26,187 nucleotides of DNA from Pelargonium nanum (GCA_036897485.1 JAYMTF010001116.1:1-26187); one strand, 5' to 3'. Shown: positions 11,179 through 22,100, counted from the stretch's first letter. Notes: generated by a model from the letters alone, not told the origin. Numbers and translations are program-made.

Positions 11179-11295
11179 TCATTTTGTGCAGTTGAAGCCA
11201 TGGCAAACAGAGAGGATAATGATCAGAATTAACATGATAATTAAAATTGCCACAAGACTCAGCAATATCTTCTTCTTTTTGCTCATTTTCTCCAT
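11179..11295 (-). CDS. Putative 38-residue single-pass membrane peptide
   Basis: The minus-strand frame runs from an ATG at 11295 to a TGA ending at 11179 and encodes 38 residues. It starts MEKMSKKKK (a basic N-terminus). About 21 hydrophobic residues follow (10-30, rich in Ile and Leu). It ends SVCHGFNCTK, with two cysteines and an N-C-T sequon. By the positive-inside rule the tail would face the lumen or apoplast. Alternatively the whole segment could act as an uncleaved signal anchor. Support that this is a gene: the leader has a clean GT-AG intron, 11306-11395 on the minus strand (CCAG then GTGCAT, and TTTGTGCAG then GAGATTTGAG, four bases before the ATG region), and a TATTTATA element lies upstream at 11469-11476. 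I do not recognise a family and assign no function. A random short frame is possible, but the combination of intron, promoter-like motif and membrane-protein composition argues for a real small gene. Confidence 0.6.
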   Translation of the reverse strand: MEKMSKKKKILLSLVAILIIMLILIIILSVCHGFNCTK

Positions 11296-11305
11296 CTCAA
11301 ATCTC

Positions 11306-11395
11306 CTGCACAAATTGCTAGAAAATCAATTAATTGAGCTAAAATAAAATCACAAATAAAGAACATGCAGTAACTTGAGAGAAATAGAAATGCAC
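11306..11395 (-). other. Leader intron of the small membrane-peptide gene
   Basis: On the minus strand a donor CAG/GTGCAT at 11395 and a pyrimidine/T-rich acceptor TTTGTGCAG/GAG ending at 11306 bound a 90-nt AT-rich segment, a typical minimal plant intron size. Splicing would join a leader exon of about 45 nt (roughly 11396-11440) to the coding exon just upstream of the ATG at 11295. It is inferred from splice signals only. Confidence 0.55.
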
Positions 11396-11468
11396 CTGGA
11401 AAAAAGTTGGTCTGAGAATTGAAGGCTCAAGTATATGAATTGTGTAGTTGGTTCTCTTTGACTTCGAG

Positions 11469-11476
11469 TATAAATA
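11469..11476 (-). promoter_or_regulatory. TATA-like element of the small membrane-peptide gene
   Basis: Reading on the minus strand, AACCAATATTTATACTCG combines a CCAAT-like motif with TATTTATA. It lies about 30 bp before a plausible start of transcription near 11440 and about 175 bp before the ATG. It is a weaker match than TATATAAG, and the assignment depends on the downstream gene being real. Confidence 0.45.
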
Positions 11477-11479
11477 TTG

Positions 11480-11850
11480 GTTACATATTGGAATCATCGA
11501 GTGGCCGGCCGGTTTTTGTATTTATGTAATGAATTATGTTATCTTATTGTAGATTAAAAAGTATCAACGCAAAGTCAAAACCTATGCTTTAATTATTCAT
11601 TTGACATATTGTTTTAAGTCTAGCTAGAGAATGAGGAACCCAGAGGTGTTTTCGGGACACCGTTTCGGCGAGAAAATAAATTTTCAGTCGAGATATACGA
11701 AAGATCTAGAGAGCGTTATAGACAAACAATGTACAACTAAAAAGTAAATATGAGATTGTTAGACACTTTTAACCAAGAAATGAGGTATTTATATATCTCT
11801 CAAATCATCGCCACGTGTTGACTTGTGTTGACAAGTAAATATGACTTGCT
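11480..11850. other. Intergenic, possible degraded LTR fragment
   Basis: No coding region. Around 11640-11830 the sequence reads on the minus strand as GAGATATATAAATACCTC followed about 100 nt later by pyrimidine-rich DNA. That resembles the core promoter of an LTR. Without matching ends or a second LTR this stays a guess. Confidence 0.3.
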
Positions 11851-11854
11851 GCAC

Positions 11855-12567
11855 AGGTCCGGTCTTCGGTCCTCATATGTAATAGATAGTCGGTCCGATC
11901 CGGTCCGGTCCAAAATGCATCAAAATCCTATTGGACCGAATATATATTATAATATATATATACTATTATATTATAAAGATATAATCTAGAATTTGTATCT
12001 CTCTCTACCCAACTACACAGTCTACACTCCTATTCTATCGTACAAAATACGCAGACGAGTAGACGACAAGCCACCGAACGTCTGATCCTTCATCGCACAA
12101 CGGCGAAACTTCTAAGGTCCGACCTCCATCGCACGGCGGCGAATCTTTTGTGTTCCGATCTCGACTCCGGCGTTCAACCCCCATCACACGGCGGCGAATT
12201 TTCTTAGTTCCGACCTTGACTCCGGCGCCCGACCCTCCATCGCCGACACCAAACCTTTTCATGTGTCTGTGTTTGGGATTGTTAACCTGTTTTGTTTGGA
12301 AAGCTTCAGAAACTGTGATGGCTATTTTGTTTGAAACTACACAGATTGTGAATTAGAAATTGGGGTTGTTTTCCTGTTAGTTAATATTTTACTGGTAATT
12401 AACAGCTCAAGGCTTCAAGCTTCATATTGTTAGATCTGTGTTGTGATTTTGATCTCCATTCAGCCTTCAACAATCAACACTTCATATTTTTCTTCGGTCC
12501 CAATCGGTCCATTTCGGTCCGGATCTGTATATTACCGGTTCGGTTTCAGACCGATGCCCAGCCCTAC
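11855..12567. mobile_element. CGGTCC-rich inverted-repeat transposon relic (hAT-like?)
   Basis: The left part (about 11855-11940) is built from repeats of CGGTCC/CCGGTCC. The right part (about 12493-12567) carries the reverse-oriented counterpart and ends CCGATGCCCAGCCCTAC. Reverse complemented, that end begins GTAGGGCTGGGCATCGG, a terminus common in plant hAT-like and related non-autonomous elements. The left terminus is not clean and I see no target-site duplication, so the boundaries are approximate. The interior has no transposase and contains the GC-rich tandem repeat described separately. An alternative is an unrelated repeat made of CGGTCC motifs. Confidence 0.4.
12091..12244 (+). repeat. 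GC-rich tandem repeat, about 55-bp unit
   Basis: Units start at 12091 (a shortened 35-bp copy), 12126 (55 bp) and 12181 (56 bp), with a partial copy from 12237. Each has CCATCGCACGGCGGCGAA, then a T-rich step, then GTTCCGA.CT.GACTCCGGCG. GC content is far above its surroundings. Both strands stay open across it by chance, because the repeat is short of stops and its two full units keep nearly the same frame. I see no reason to call a protein. Confidence 0.75.
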
Positions 12568-12599
12568 TAATGAACCATTGCAGGTACGTTCTTCACCTT

Positions 12600-12880
12600 C
12601 GTTTTCCAATTTTCTTTTTTCATGGGCTTTTGGTTTTCTTGCCAAAATACAAAGGCCCATTCAAGATGGGCCCATTCATTTGCAAGTCATTTTCTAGTTA
12701 AGGCCCGTTTACAATACGATGTCGGATTTCCCAATAAAATAAAAGGGCTTTCGAAATACCCTACGGCGTCGTTTGGTTCGGTCTAATTTTCAAGAAAAAT
12801 ATATAATTCGAAGGTTTTAATATAGGTAGTTCTCGATTTTAGCCCATTAGGCTTAAACACACGCACTGTAAGAAAAAGAG
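12600..12880 (+). promoter_or_regulatory. Probable promoter of the bromodomain gene
   Basis: Several TGGGCC/AGGCCCA-type site II motifs cluster at about 12651-12720, including GATGGGCCCATTC and AAGGCCCGTTT, with another at about 12839 (TAGCCCATTAGG). A TATA-like AATATATAATT lies at 12798-12808. Site II motifs are bound by TCP factors and are frequent in promoters of broadly expressed plant genes. The position just before the inferred leader exon supports this use. The transcription start was not determined. Confidence 0.5.
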
Positions 12881-12905
12881 GTTCCCGCTCAGATTTCTCT
12901 CCGAG

Positions 12906-13922
12906 GTAGCTTCTAATTTTTTGTTTTTTTCTTTATTTTATTTTATTTTTCTCAAGCTTTAATAAAATTTTACATCTTTATTATTTTTTTTTCAATTTTA
13001 TTGGACCGATTCGGTCGTTTATTTGTCGTCTCAATCCACTGTTATGGTCGTTTCTTCACGAACCCATCACTGTTTTCACGACATTACCGATCCTTTGTTC
13101 AAATTTCTCTGTCAATTTGAGTTTTGGTGGAGATTGGAGGTGTCTTGCTTTTTGGGTTTTAGGGTTTTTTTTTTTTAATTCTGTTTGTTTCGGCTGTGAA
13201 TTTGGAGGGGAAAAGAGTGGATTTTGCAATGTTGGCGATTCTGAAGTTTAGGGGTTTTTGGATACTCTCTGTTGTTGGTCTGATTTGTTGGGAAATTTTG
13301 GAGTTTGATTCAGGGCTTTTGCCTATTTTTGTGATAAAGATGAGATCTTTTTGTTTGTTTGGTCTGAGAATTATGGGTGTTTTGTTTTGGAGATTGAAAT
13401 CTAGGGTAATTCATGATTCTGTGAGCTACTGGTGGTGCATTGGGTTTTTAATCATGAATTCTCTTAGAAAAAGAAAAAAAATGCTTCAAAAGATTAACTA
13501 TTTTCCTTGTTATATTATGTGGATGCCCAATTTTGTACATACTAGCTTTAGATAGTTGCTCATTCAAAAGATTACTCTTGTTTACCAATGGGTTGTGGCT
13601 CAGTTGGCAACGCAGGCTGAGATTGTGGGAAGAGCTCTCGGGTTCGATCCCCATTAAACACACCTATGGGGAGGGGCGAAGAGCCTTAACTGTGACTAAG
13701 CCCCAACTAGATTAAACCAGTGGTTTACACCCAAAAAAGATTACTCTTGTTCATTGATAGGATCTGTTTTCATCTGTGGTTAATTTACATGAAATTTGGT
13801 TGCTCGTAGATTATAAGAATACACATATTGTTGTCAGGAGCTGTAGCTAAAAACATAAGGTGGTAATTGAGGTCAGAAGGGCAACAATCTGAAGTTATCA
13901 ATCTCCAGTCTGCCCCCTACAG
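12906..13922 (+). other. Inferred intron in the 5' leader of the bromodomain gene
   Basis: A donor CTCCGAG/GTAGCT at 12906 and an acceptor CCCCTACAG/GAAG ending at 13922 would remove 1,017 bp. They would join a leader exon ending at 12905 to the exon that holds the ATG at 13977. The span is T-rich like a plant intron and carries no convincing coding sequence; the long open frame at 13196-13555 has no domain features. It contains a complete SINE. This is splice-signal inference only, and alternative sites such as CTCCAG/TCTG at about 13907 are possible. Confidence 0.5.
13583..13734 (+). mobile_element. tRNA-derived SINE, family B, in the leader intron
   Basis: A canonical A box (TGGCTCAGTTGG) starts at 13596 and a B box (GGTTCGATCCC) lies at 13641-13651, about 33 nt apart as in tRNA genes. 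A non-tRNA body and a short A-rich end follow at 13733-13738. A perfect 17-bp target-site duplication, AAAAGATTACTCTTGTT, flanks the element at 13566-13582 and 13735-13751. The body is unrelated to the family A SINEs at 431 and 3924. The tRNA-like part lacks a full acceptor stem pairing, so it is not a functional tRNA gene. Confidence 0.92.
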
Positions 13923-13976
13923 GAAGCTTCTGTGGTAGGAAAACGCCTGTTTTTGGAGATTGGTAGTGATTAGGAC

Positions 13977-16900
13977 ATGAAGCGCAAGCGTGGCCACAAG
14001 AAAGGGAAACAAAAACGCCCACCTGTGGTTACTGTAAATGAAGCGCCCCCAAAAGCTATCAGTATAAATACTGACGACAATTCGGGTGTGGATGAGTTTG
14101 GGAATGACGAATGCAACTCTCAAATGGAGGTTGATACGCCTTCTTCAACAGGGACTGATCAGCCACACCATGTAGCTAACATTAATCCCGATGGATCAAT
14201 TGATAAGGCAGCGGGAAAAACAGTTGGGCGTGTTAAAGTAAAGCTGAAGACTTCAAAACTGTTGGACTCTCAAGTTAATTCTTCAGATGCACCCACACAT
14301 AGTGACACTGACAAGAGTAGCCAGCAGCTGAGCTTAGAGAAACAGAATGCAGTTACTGATAAGATGGAAGATAGTGCCAACTCGTTGCGTGAAATGAAAG
14401 TTGGTAACTCTGAGAGTCTGTCAAGGAAAGCTGGGAGCATAAGAATTAAGTCATCGAAAAGTTTAGGTTCTTCAAGTATTAACCAGACAAGTAATGGCGG
14501 ACCAGTGCAGAAGGAGGTTAGACAGCAAAAAGAATCAAGGGTACCCCATCAGGAACCTCAATATAGCAAGGAAGAATTGGATGCTGCTCTGTCGGTATGT
14601 TGATAAAAAAAAATCGGAACTTTATGTTACTATGCAAAATTTGAAAATCTTATCGTGTTGTTTGTGTCTGAAACATACTTACTAAATATTTACTTATTGT
14701 TGCCTCCACTGACCCCATTTATAGGTGATTAAGAAGGTAATGAAAATGGATGCAGCTGAGCCATTCAATGTCCCTGTGAATCCTGTCGCTCTGGGAATAC
14801 CCGTAAGTTGGATTTCTACTTGCACAATGTTTATTCTAAAGGGTGGCAGTTGCAAGTTATTGTACATTTATGACCCTATGAGAAGATTTTATTTTATTTT
14901 ATATGCGTGTGTGTTTCTTGGCATCTTAGTATTTGCTTATTGTTGATTGGTTACCTAAATATGTGGACTGGAATTCAAGACTGAGTTACTTGGTGATAAT
15001 TGTTATTCTTATGGGGTGTACCTCATTTCACACACAATCTCGAAATTATGTCACGGAAGTTTGCTATGTGTGGTTTTCATGTATGATTTCAGTTTGTTAT
15101 ATTTTTCAGAGGATATTGTGGGTGAGGGTTTCTTTTCTTAATAATGTAACTTATCTGCTTTGACTAACTGCTTTTGATCTTTCTCTCTGGCAGGATTATT
15201 TTGATGTCATAGATACACCAATGGATTTTGGAACTATATGCAGTAATCTTGAAAATGGTTTGAAGTATATGAATTCAGAGGATGTATTCAAAGATGTGCA
15301 GTACATATGGGAGAACTGTTACAAGTATAACAACAAGGGTGACTATATATTAGACCTTATGAGGCGAGTTAAGAAGAATTTTATGAAATATTGGACAGGA
15401 GCTGGGCTATTCAGTGATCAACCAAGGGGCACTAATGGTGAGTGCTGCATGGTTTTGGGTTGTTGAGTTTTAGTAGTTTTGACTTATATTATCTATAATT
15501 TTTCATGGTAGGGGTTGAAAGCACTCAAGCCGAGGATGTTGCGGTGTCCAGTCAGGGAAAAGTCCATGTCAAAAGTGGCCAATCGAAACAAAAGACAAAA
15601 AAGCGTCATGGGTATGTTTCTGCAGGTCACCCTTTTTAGTTGTCTTCATAATTGGCTACTATAAAATCATTTCAATCTTAATAAGGGTACCAGCATATAT
15701 TTGCAAGTATCCCAAAGACCCAACACATGTGTCAATACCCTCCCTTCTAATCAATGAGTCAGTGAACATTTGAAGAGTCTTGTTACCAAAAATATTCCAT
15801 TGCCTGGCTAGCTACTGTGTAGGAAAGAGAAAGAGAGCATACTTATGTGTTGGTGTATGTGGGTTTGCTGCTGCTGCCCAGCCCCAGCAACTAGAGAATT
15901 GAAATTAAAATTGATTTGAGTAGAAAAGAAAACGGGACCAGTCTAGTTCGACCTAATAACAATAAGAATAAGTTTTGACTTTAAGATTTTGTTCGGTAGC
16001 TTTACTTGAAAATTGAAAAGAGTTGTAAGAGGGTGAATATAATTGGAAGGAGTTGACGACTTGAATAATTTTTTTGAGAAATTTCATGAAATATGTTTGT
16101 ATAAAAACAAATAAAATGAGATGTATTTTTTCTTTCAAAATGACACTTGTTTTAATAGGAGCGTCTATCTGGACAACTCTTACTGTTCTGTTCTCTGACT
16201 GAAACAATCCTAGATGTTTCTTATTTCTGCTGTTCTCATTTGCAGAGGAAGACGCCATAAAAATGATTGTTTATGTGCTATATGTGTTCTGAAGCGCCGA
16301 CGGAGAGAGCGTGAGGAGAGTGAAAGAATTGCTAGAGGTCAGGCTGGAGTTGGTGATGGTAATCTTTCTCAAGACTTTAAGCAAGAGGTATATTGGGTTC
16401 TTCTGTCGATATCATGCTGCCTAATTTTATTGATTACATAATTGTAATAAGTTGGTGAATCATATGTACACAAAAATTTGTAGAATTCTGAAACTTGTGC
16501 AGTTGTTTATCCTTGGAATTGTCATAGATTATAATATGGAAGGTGCTAATTACAATGATAAGAGAATATTAATTTAATTCTCTTGCTCAGTTTGCTTTCA
16601 CAAGGCTTGTAGAGAACTCCATAAAAGCTACCATACAACAGGACTCTCAACTGCTTTATTATATTATACACTGAGCAAGAGAGAGCAAACAAAATGCTTT
16701 TTATTGTTTTGGTTGTTTTTCTCTTTAGTCACTCAGTTGTTGCATTGAACAGACTAGATTCTTTATCTTTATAATTTAATTGTATGTCTTTTTCTTCAAG
16801 GACACTTCATTTGTAGAAAGCCCTGGTGGTGAGGATTCGTCATCGAATATGGATAGTGATGAAGATGCTGATTTGGAAGAAAAAGGAGATGAAGTTAAAT

Positions 16901-17989
16901 TGGAGGATACTGAGCAGCAACATAGCCGGATGGAGGAGCAGGAGCTGGAGGAAGAGGTGAAGATTCAAAGGAATGTTGAGGGAGGAACTCCCGAGCAATC
17001 ACTGGTTGGAGATAGATCTACGGAGGAAGCTCAAAGACAGTCTGAAATGAAAATGTCTGAGAATCTAGATGGAGCCCGAAATGACACTCCAAAAGAAACG
17101 ACTTTATTGCAGCATGAGGAAGAAACTGCTGCAGACCAACAACGCCAACAAAAGGTATTTCATTCCCACAATGGTAAAATTATAAAGTGAAAATGTTACG
17201 TATAATGGTGTAAGGCAAACCCTACTAACAAGGTCCACCTTTTAGTAGTGGAAGCCCAAGCCATTATGGGTAGCCTAGTATTGAAACTTAACACTAGTGA
17301 TAAACGTCCTGCTATTGCATATAAATATAATCGAAATCAACAATACCTTGACTTTCCACATCCTCTTTAATTGAAATGCAGTGTAATAATGAGTTGATGT
17401 ACATAACTAATTCTGTATTGTATCTCTGTCAATACTGTCTTCTTGTATACTCTTTCGCTGTTCTAATTATGTATATGATTCATCACACTTGCTTTCCAAT
17501 GTGTATTTGGATGATGTGTATACCATTTCCCTTATACATCCGTACAATTGGCTCTTTTGGAGATATTATTTCTAGAATGGGAGCCTTAAAAGCATCTATT
17601 ACTTTCATATTGGAATGGCATGCCAACTTTGTAGCTAGTTTTTTTTTCCCTAACTCCTGAACATCGAGACGTTATACAATCAATTCAGAACATTTTTGTG
17701 AATTCAATTAATGGTTCACATTTTCCATTTTCTGTATGTTGCAGTATCAGTAGTTATTTTGAGAATGTCATTTACCTTAACTTGGTTACAGGAATCCCAG
17801 CTGCAGCATCAAAAAGCTAAAATATATGAGAAGTTTCATCATGAAAATCCCATGCTTTTGAATTTATGTGGAGTCCTGTTCCCTGAAAATCGCAAGTCTG
17901 TCTGGAGCGGGCCTCACTCACTGGTTCAACATCGAAGTTCTGCTCGTACCAGTTCTATTCATGCAGCCATAAAAAAACTCATGAAGTAG
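13977..17989 (+). CDS. Plant bromodomain protein (putative chromatin reader), seven coding exons
   Basis: Coding exons are 13977-14594, 14725-14802, 15194-15437, 15512-15611, 16246-16387, 16801-17154 and 17792-17989. Together they encode 577 residues with GT-AG borders and one frame throughout. An in-frame TAG two codons before the ATG fixes the start. The N-terminus is very basic (MKRKRGHKKGKQKRPP), a nuclear signal, followed by a Ser/Asp/Lys-rich disordered region. The bromodomain spans about residues 195-298. It has a ZA loop with P219-F220, then DYFDVIDTPMDFGTI. In NCYKYN the last Asn (N278) is the expected acetyl-lysine contact. Residues 347-370 form a basic Cys module (RHKNDCLCAICVLKRRRR). 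An acidic stretch (about 410-445) and a C-terminal KIYEKFHHENPMLLNLCG block follow. This layout matches an uncharacterised plant family annotated as DNA-binding bromodomain-containing protein. It should bind acetylated histones in the nucleus; complex membership is unknown. Confidence 0.9.
16580..16681. repeat. Inverted repeat within intron 5 of the bromodomain gene
   Basis: CTCTTGCTCAG at 16580-16590 pairs exactly with CTGAGCAAGAG at 16671-16681, and a looser match extends on the outer side. It lies between coding exons ending at 16387 and starting at 16801. It may be a small foldback element or chance. No target-site duplication was found. Confidence 0.45.
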
Positions 17990-17995
17990 CTATTG

Positions 17996-18087
17996 GTAAG
18001 ATGTTTCCTCTAATAGTCTAATATATACATGTCCTTGAAACAATATCACAATTCTTTTACTTATTTTGTTGTTATAAACACGTTCAG
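17996..18087 (+). other. Possible 3'-UTR intron of the bromodomain gene
   Basis: Six bases after the TAG at 17987-17989 comes a good donor, CTATTG/GTAAGATG at 17996. A T-rich tract with acceptor ACGTTCAG/GATAAAAG ends at 18087, giving a 92-nt intron. The donor lies close enough to the stop that nonsense-mediated decay would not be expected. Inferred from splice signals only. Confidence 0.45.
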
Positions 18088-18399
18088 GATAAAAGCAAAA
18101 GGAAATTTTCAGAAGTCTTGAGATTTGCTATTGGTGCAGATGTCTGTAGAGAATACAGCTTCAGTGGACGATGACTTATTGAAGGACTAAATCTCGATCT
18201 CGATGGAGCGCGTAGTTGAGCGATCGTTGCCAAATCATTGATAGTTACTCTGGGGATGAAATGCCAGTGGCACTAACACATTCAAGAATGTAAATTATGA
18301 GACCCTTTTCTTTACAGTCGATATTTTGTGCCTAATAAGGGTCACAGTGGGATATTTCTACAATTTCTTATTGTAAAGCTGAACCTTGTAGAACAGAAT

Positions 18400-19190
18400 T
18401 AGTAAATGTAGTTTTTAGCAAGAATGCTGAACTTTGATTGTATTCTATATTCATTTATTACAAGGATCTAGAAATATTTATGAGCCCAAATGCCCTAAAC
18501 AATAGGCTGTTTTTATTTTTTTTCACTGCCAAAAACTTGATGACCATATAAATGTTTTTTTAAAATTTAATTATATGATCTGTCCTTTTAGTACAAGTTA
18601 AATAGAGAGAATCACTTGGACTTTCTTAACTTTGTTTTTACTTTCGAAAAGTTATAGCATTTCTGTGAATTCAGAAAATCTCCTATATCCTGCAATTTTA
18701 CACGAGAATTTGTATTAGAGGCCTTTGGTGTCTCCTCCAGTCAAGAATTGGGAAACGCACAATCACTAGCCAATAGACTTTTTCTCATGCCTTTCTTTGT
18801 GTATGGTTCGATATAAACTGCAAGAATCAAACAATTCTTTATGACGCGATAAAATTGTAGCGGACGCTTAGGTTTCCAATAAAATGTAATGTGATTCCGG
18901 CTTCTTATAAAATAAAATAATAATACATGCCAAAGATAGGTCATTCACGTCTAATGTTCACGAGAAAGACGTGCGAACTTGAGTTTCAACCAATAGTAGT
19001 TCCAAGTTTTGCCCCTTTTTTCCCTAGAAATTACATATAACAAAATCCCAAGAATCATCATCCTCTAGTACAAGAGCTTGATTCTTGAACTCTTATCATG
19101 ACAAGATTACTATTTCAAATGGAAAAATAAATAAACAAATTGTCTACAAGTACACTTTCTTCCCCAAAATTTAAGATGATGCCACCTCTA
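18400..19190. other. Convergent intergenic region with both 3' ends
   Basis: This gap separates the 3' end of the bromodomain gene (plus strand) from that of the pseudouridine synthase gene (minus strand). It probably holds both poly(A) regions. Candidate AT-rich signals are present on both strands, but none stands out. No gene is seen. Confidence 0.45.
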
Positions 19191-19191
19191 A

Positions 19192-22100
19192 TCATGGCAG
19201 ATCATATTTTACATGTCCAAGGTAAAGACCACAAGCAGGAGCCATTGGACTTGCAGCAGTCACATTCTTCGCGTTCAAGATCCGTTCCACTGGATGATTA
19301 TTTGAACATAAACAATACGAGGAATTAGTCGAAAGCACGATTAATAATGTTTCAATATGCAACTAAATACAAATGATCTGAACTATAGAAACGGTAACTA
19401 TACCATCTGAAGTAGTCAAGTGTCCAGTGCCTACAGCTTTCAAAACTCCGACGAGCAATCTAACCTGGGAAATGTATTCACATAATAGTATAAAGAAAGG
19501 ATCGTAAAAGACATGAACAATGGCAGCTAAAATTAGCACATTAAGGAACAAACCAACCAAATGTGTTGATAATAAACTATGAAATCAAACCAAAAATCGA
19601 CTAAAGCTATAAGGAACTGAAGTACTTCAATGCACGAAAGCTTTGCCAAAGGTATATTTGATCCAATATTGTTATCATATTATAAGAAACAATGACTTTA
19701 GAGACCAAGACCGTAAACAACAGGACAAAGAGAATCAGATGTGGAGAAAGTCATCAGATTAAACCTGATGGTAAAGGAATGAACGTGCGCGTGCTGTCAC
19801 CACATAACAACGGTGTCTTTCCCTTATGCCGAATCCAATATCACTAGCGAATCCACCATTTGAGCCGTGTACTTGATCATCAGTTGAGGTTGAAGAACTA
19901 AGAGGCGGGTCAGTCTCAGAGAACTTGTTTTGTCCTCTCTCCGTGGCTGATGGAAAATATGGAGTTGGGGCTACCTCGGAAACATTGAGTTCATCTAAAG
20001 TTCTGATTGGTGAGGTTGCCTGGAGGATGGTAAGTAATTGTTTTGTATCTTAAATGATTCAAAAAACATAAAAAAATCACAGAACGTTTAAACAAAAGAG
20101 AATTATTTAACTTGACAGCGAAGTTACGGATAAAGACTTCAATAAGAGGGAAAACCTGACAACCAGATGCCCTGAAGGAACTAAAATCATGTTGTCCAAT
20201 AAGAACTTTGCATGCCGCCTGGGTGAATACAAATTAATTTTTATTTTATTTAAAAATGACAGATCTAACGTAGAAAAATGTGGCTATTGAATACTGTTGC
20301 TATCAACCAACCTGCATGGCTTGAAGATCTAACTTCTCAGGCACATGCCATGCCCGATCTTTCTCAAATGTTGACAAAGACTCTGGCCCAGCTAGTAAAC
20401 GGTAGAAGTACCTAATTGAAGTTTTAAAGAGAGCACAAATCAGTAGAAGGTCAAATCTAAAGCAAAGTTCTCCATTTGTAAATTTGAAATCTTAATTGAA
20501 ACTGGATCATCATGACTTGAACACTGGATAAAGTGCCTGATTCCCTGCATAATAGAACTTCCTTTTGGGTAGATAACTCTAAATTATACCAAATGGAAGT
20601 TAACACAACCTAGTCTTACATCTGCAAATTCATATTACGACCTAAAAAGATAAGAGGTTTAAAATTTCCACGTGTAAAATTATTACCAATTTAACTTCAT
20701 ATGCAGTTGTAATGTTCCCCTACCACAGTTCAAATCCTTAAATACTTACGTACGCTCTAGAGCCTTATATCTAGCATGAAAATCAGATGGAACACATCGA
20801 ACATCAGTCACCATTATATCGCCATCCTTCTGCTATGAACCAAAATGGAAAATGTTAAGATCACACCAATAGCTACTCAATTGATGGAACAAAAAAGAAA
20901 TTAATTCATAATTATAAACATTTCTAACTAATTCAAAGAAATGGTTTTAATCAAGTAGGGGATAATTTCATAGCGATAAAATAGATCGTACAAGAGGTAC
21001 ACATGATTAAAAAATGGACCACACCTGCAATAACAGAGATCGAAAAGACTCATGCAAAAAGGAAGTTTTGTCTGTTGAGGATCCCCACTACTAATATTTC
21101 TTTCATTCAACCCAAATACTATTTACCTTAAAAATTCTAGAACTCAATACTTCCCAAGTTAATAGTTACCTCCACAACAAACCATCTAAATGTTATTTTA
21201 TTTTTTTTCGATTGCAAGTGATACTATTGTCAACTAATGAAGACTTAAATTCACTAAGTCTCCTTTCCATTCAAATTTAATATTGTTACTTACATCGTTC
21301 AAAGTTCAGCTGTAAAAAATGATGTTTTACGTGCTACTAGCATGGTAAGCCATTAATATATTGCTTTGAGAAGTGACCCCGCAAGTACTACTAATGTAAA
21401 TTGAAGTCCACCAACCCCATCACTCACGCCCATGATCCAATCCAATACTACTCGACTGAGTCTATCCCTAAAGCCTAGTAAAGAAAAAACAGAGCATCAA
21501 TTTGAGCAAAGGAAATGTAGAACTTCAGAAGATTACAAGCAAAGAGCAAAAGGCAATCCACAAACCAACATTACCCGTAGCTTTGATTATCTACAATATT
21601 AGTAGCAATGCACAAAGTCTTGTATCCACCACGAAATGTAAGAAAGAATTGACGACGCCTATAGCCCTTATTTCTTTATCAGAAACTAGTTAATTCATTA
21701 GAACATACCTGTAAGAAATGGTTCACAGCTTTTCTAACCACTGCAGGTTCATGAGGTGGTAACTGCATTTCCAAAGGAATCACATATACATCACTAAAAT
21801 GTAACAACAATAGACTACACAATATAGGTTATAAACTGAAATGAGAAATCATCCGTAGTTCTGACATTTTAAGTTAAATCTCAAAATAGAAATTTGAGAA
21901 AGCAACTGGTTTTAACTATCCACCACTAATCCTCAACAGGACAAATTTTAAAAAGTTTATCTTTTGCTTTCAACACAACATAACTCACGCTGCACGCAAA
22001 CTAGTGAAGTTCCTTCCATGGATAACAAAGTAAACTGTATCATGCACATTAGGATCCAGCAAAACATGCTATCACTACCTAGTGCAAAAGATACTCGAGT

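Noticed and set aside
12035-12356. Overlapping open frames on both strands across the GC-rich repeat
   Set aside because: They arise because the 55-bp tandem repeat is stop-poor. There is no start context, domain or splice partner, and both strands are open alike.
13196-13555. A 119-codon open frame with hydrophobic residues upstream of the bromodomain gene
   Set aside because: It lies in a T-rich segment bounded by plausible donor and acceptor sites and has no domain. The phenylalanine/leucine richness simply reflects T-rich intron sequence.
13590-13660. tRNA gene on the plus strand
   Set aside because: A and B boxes are present, but no full cloverleaf with paired acceptor stem follows. 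The flanking 17-bp duplication shows it is the head of a SINE.
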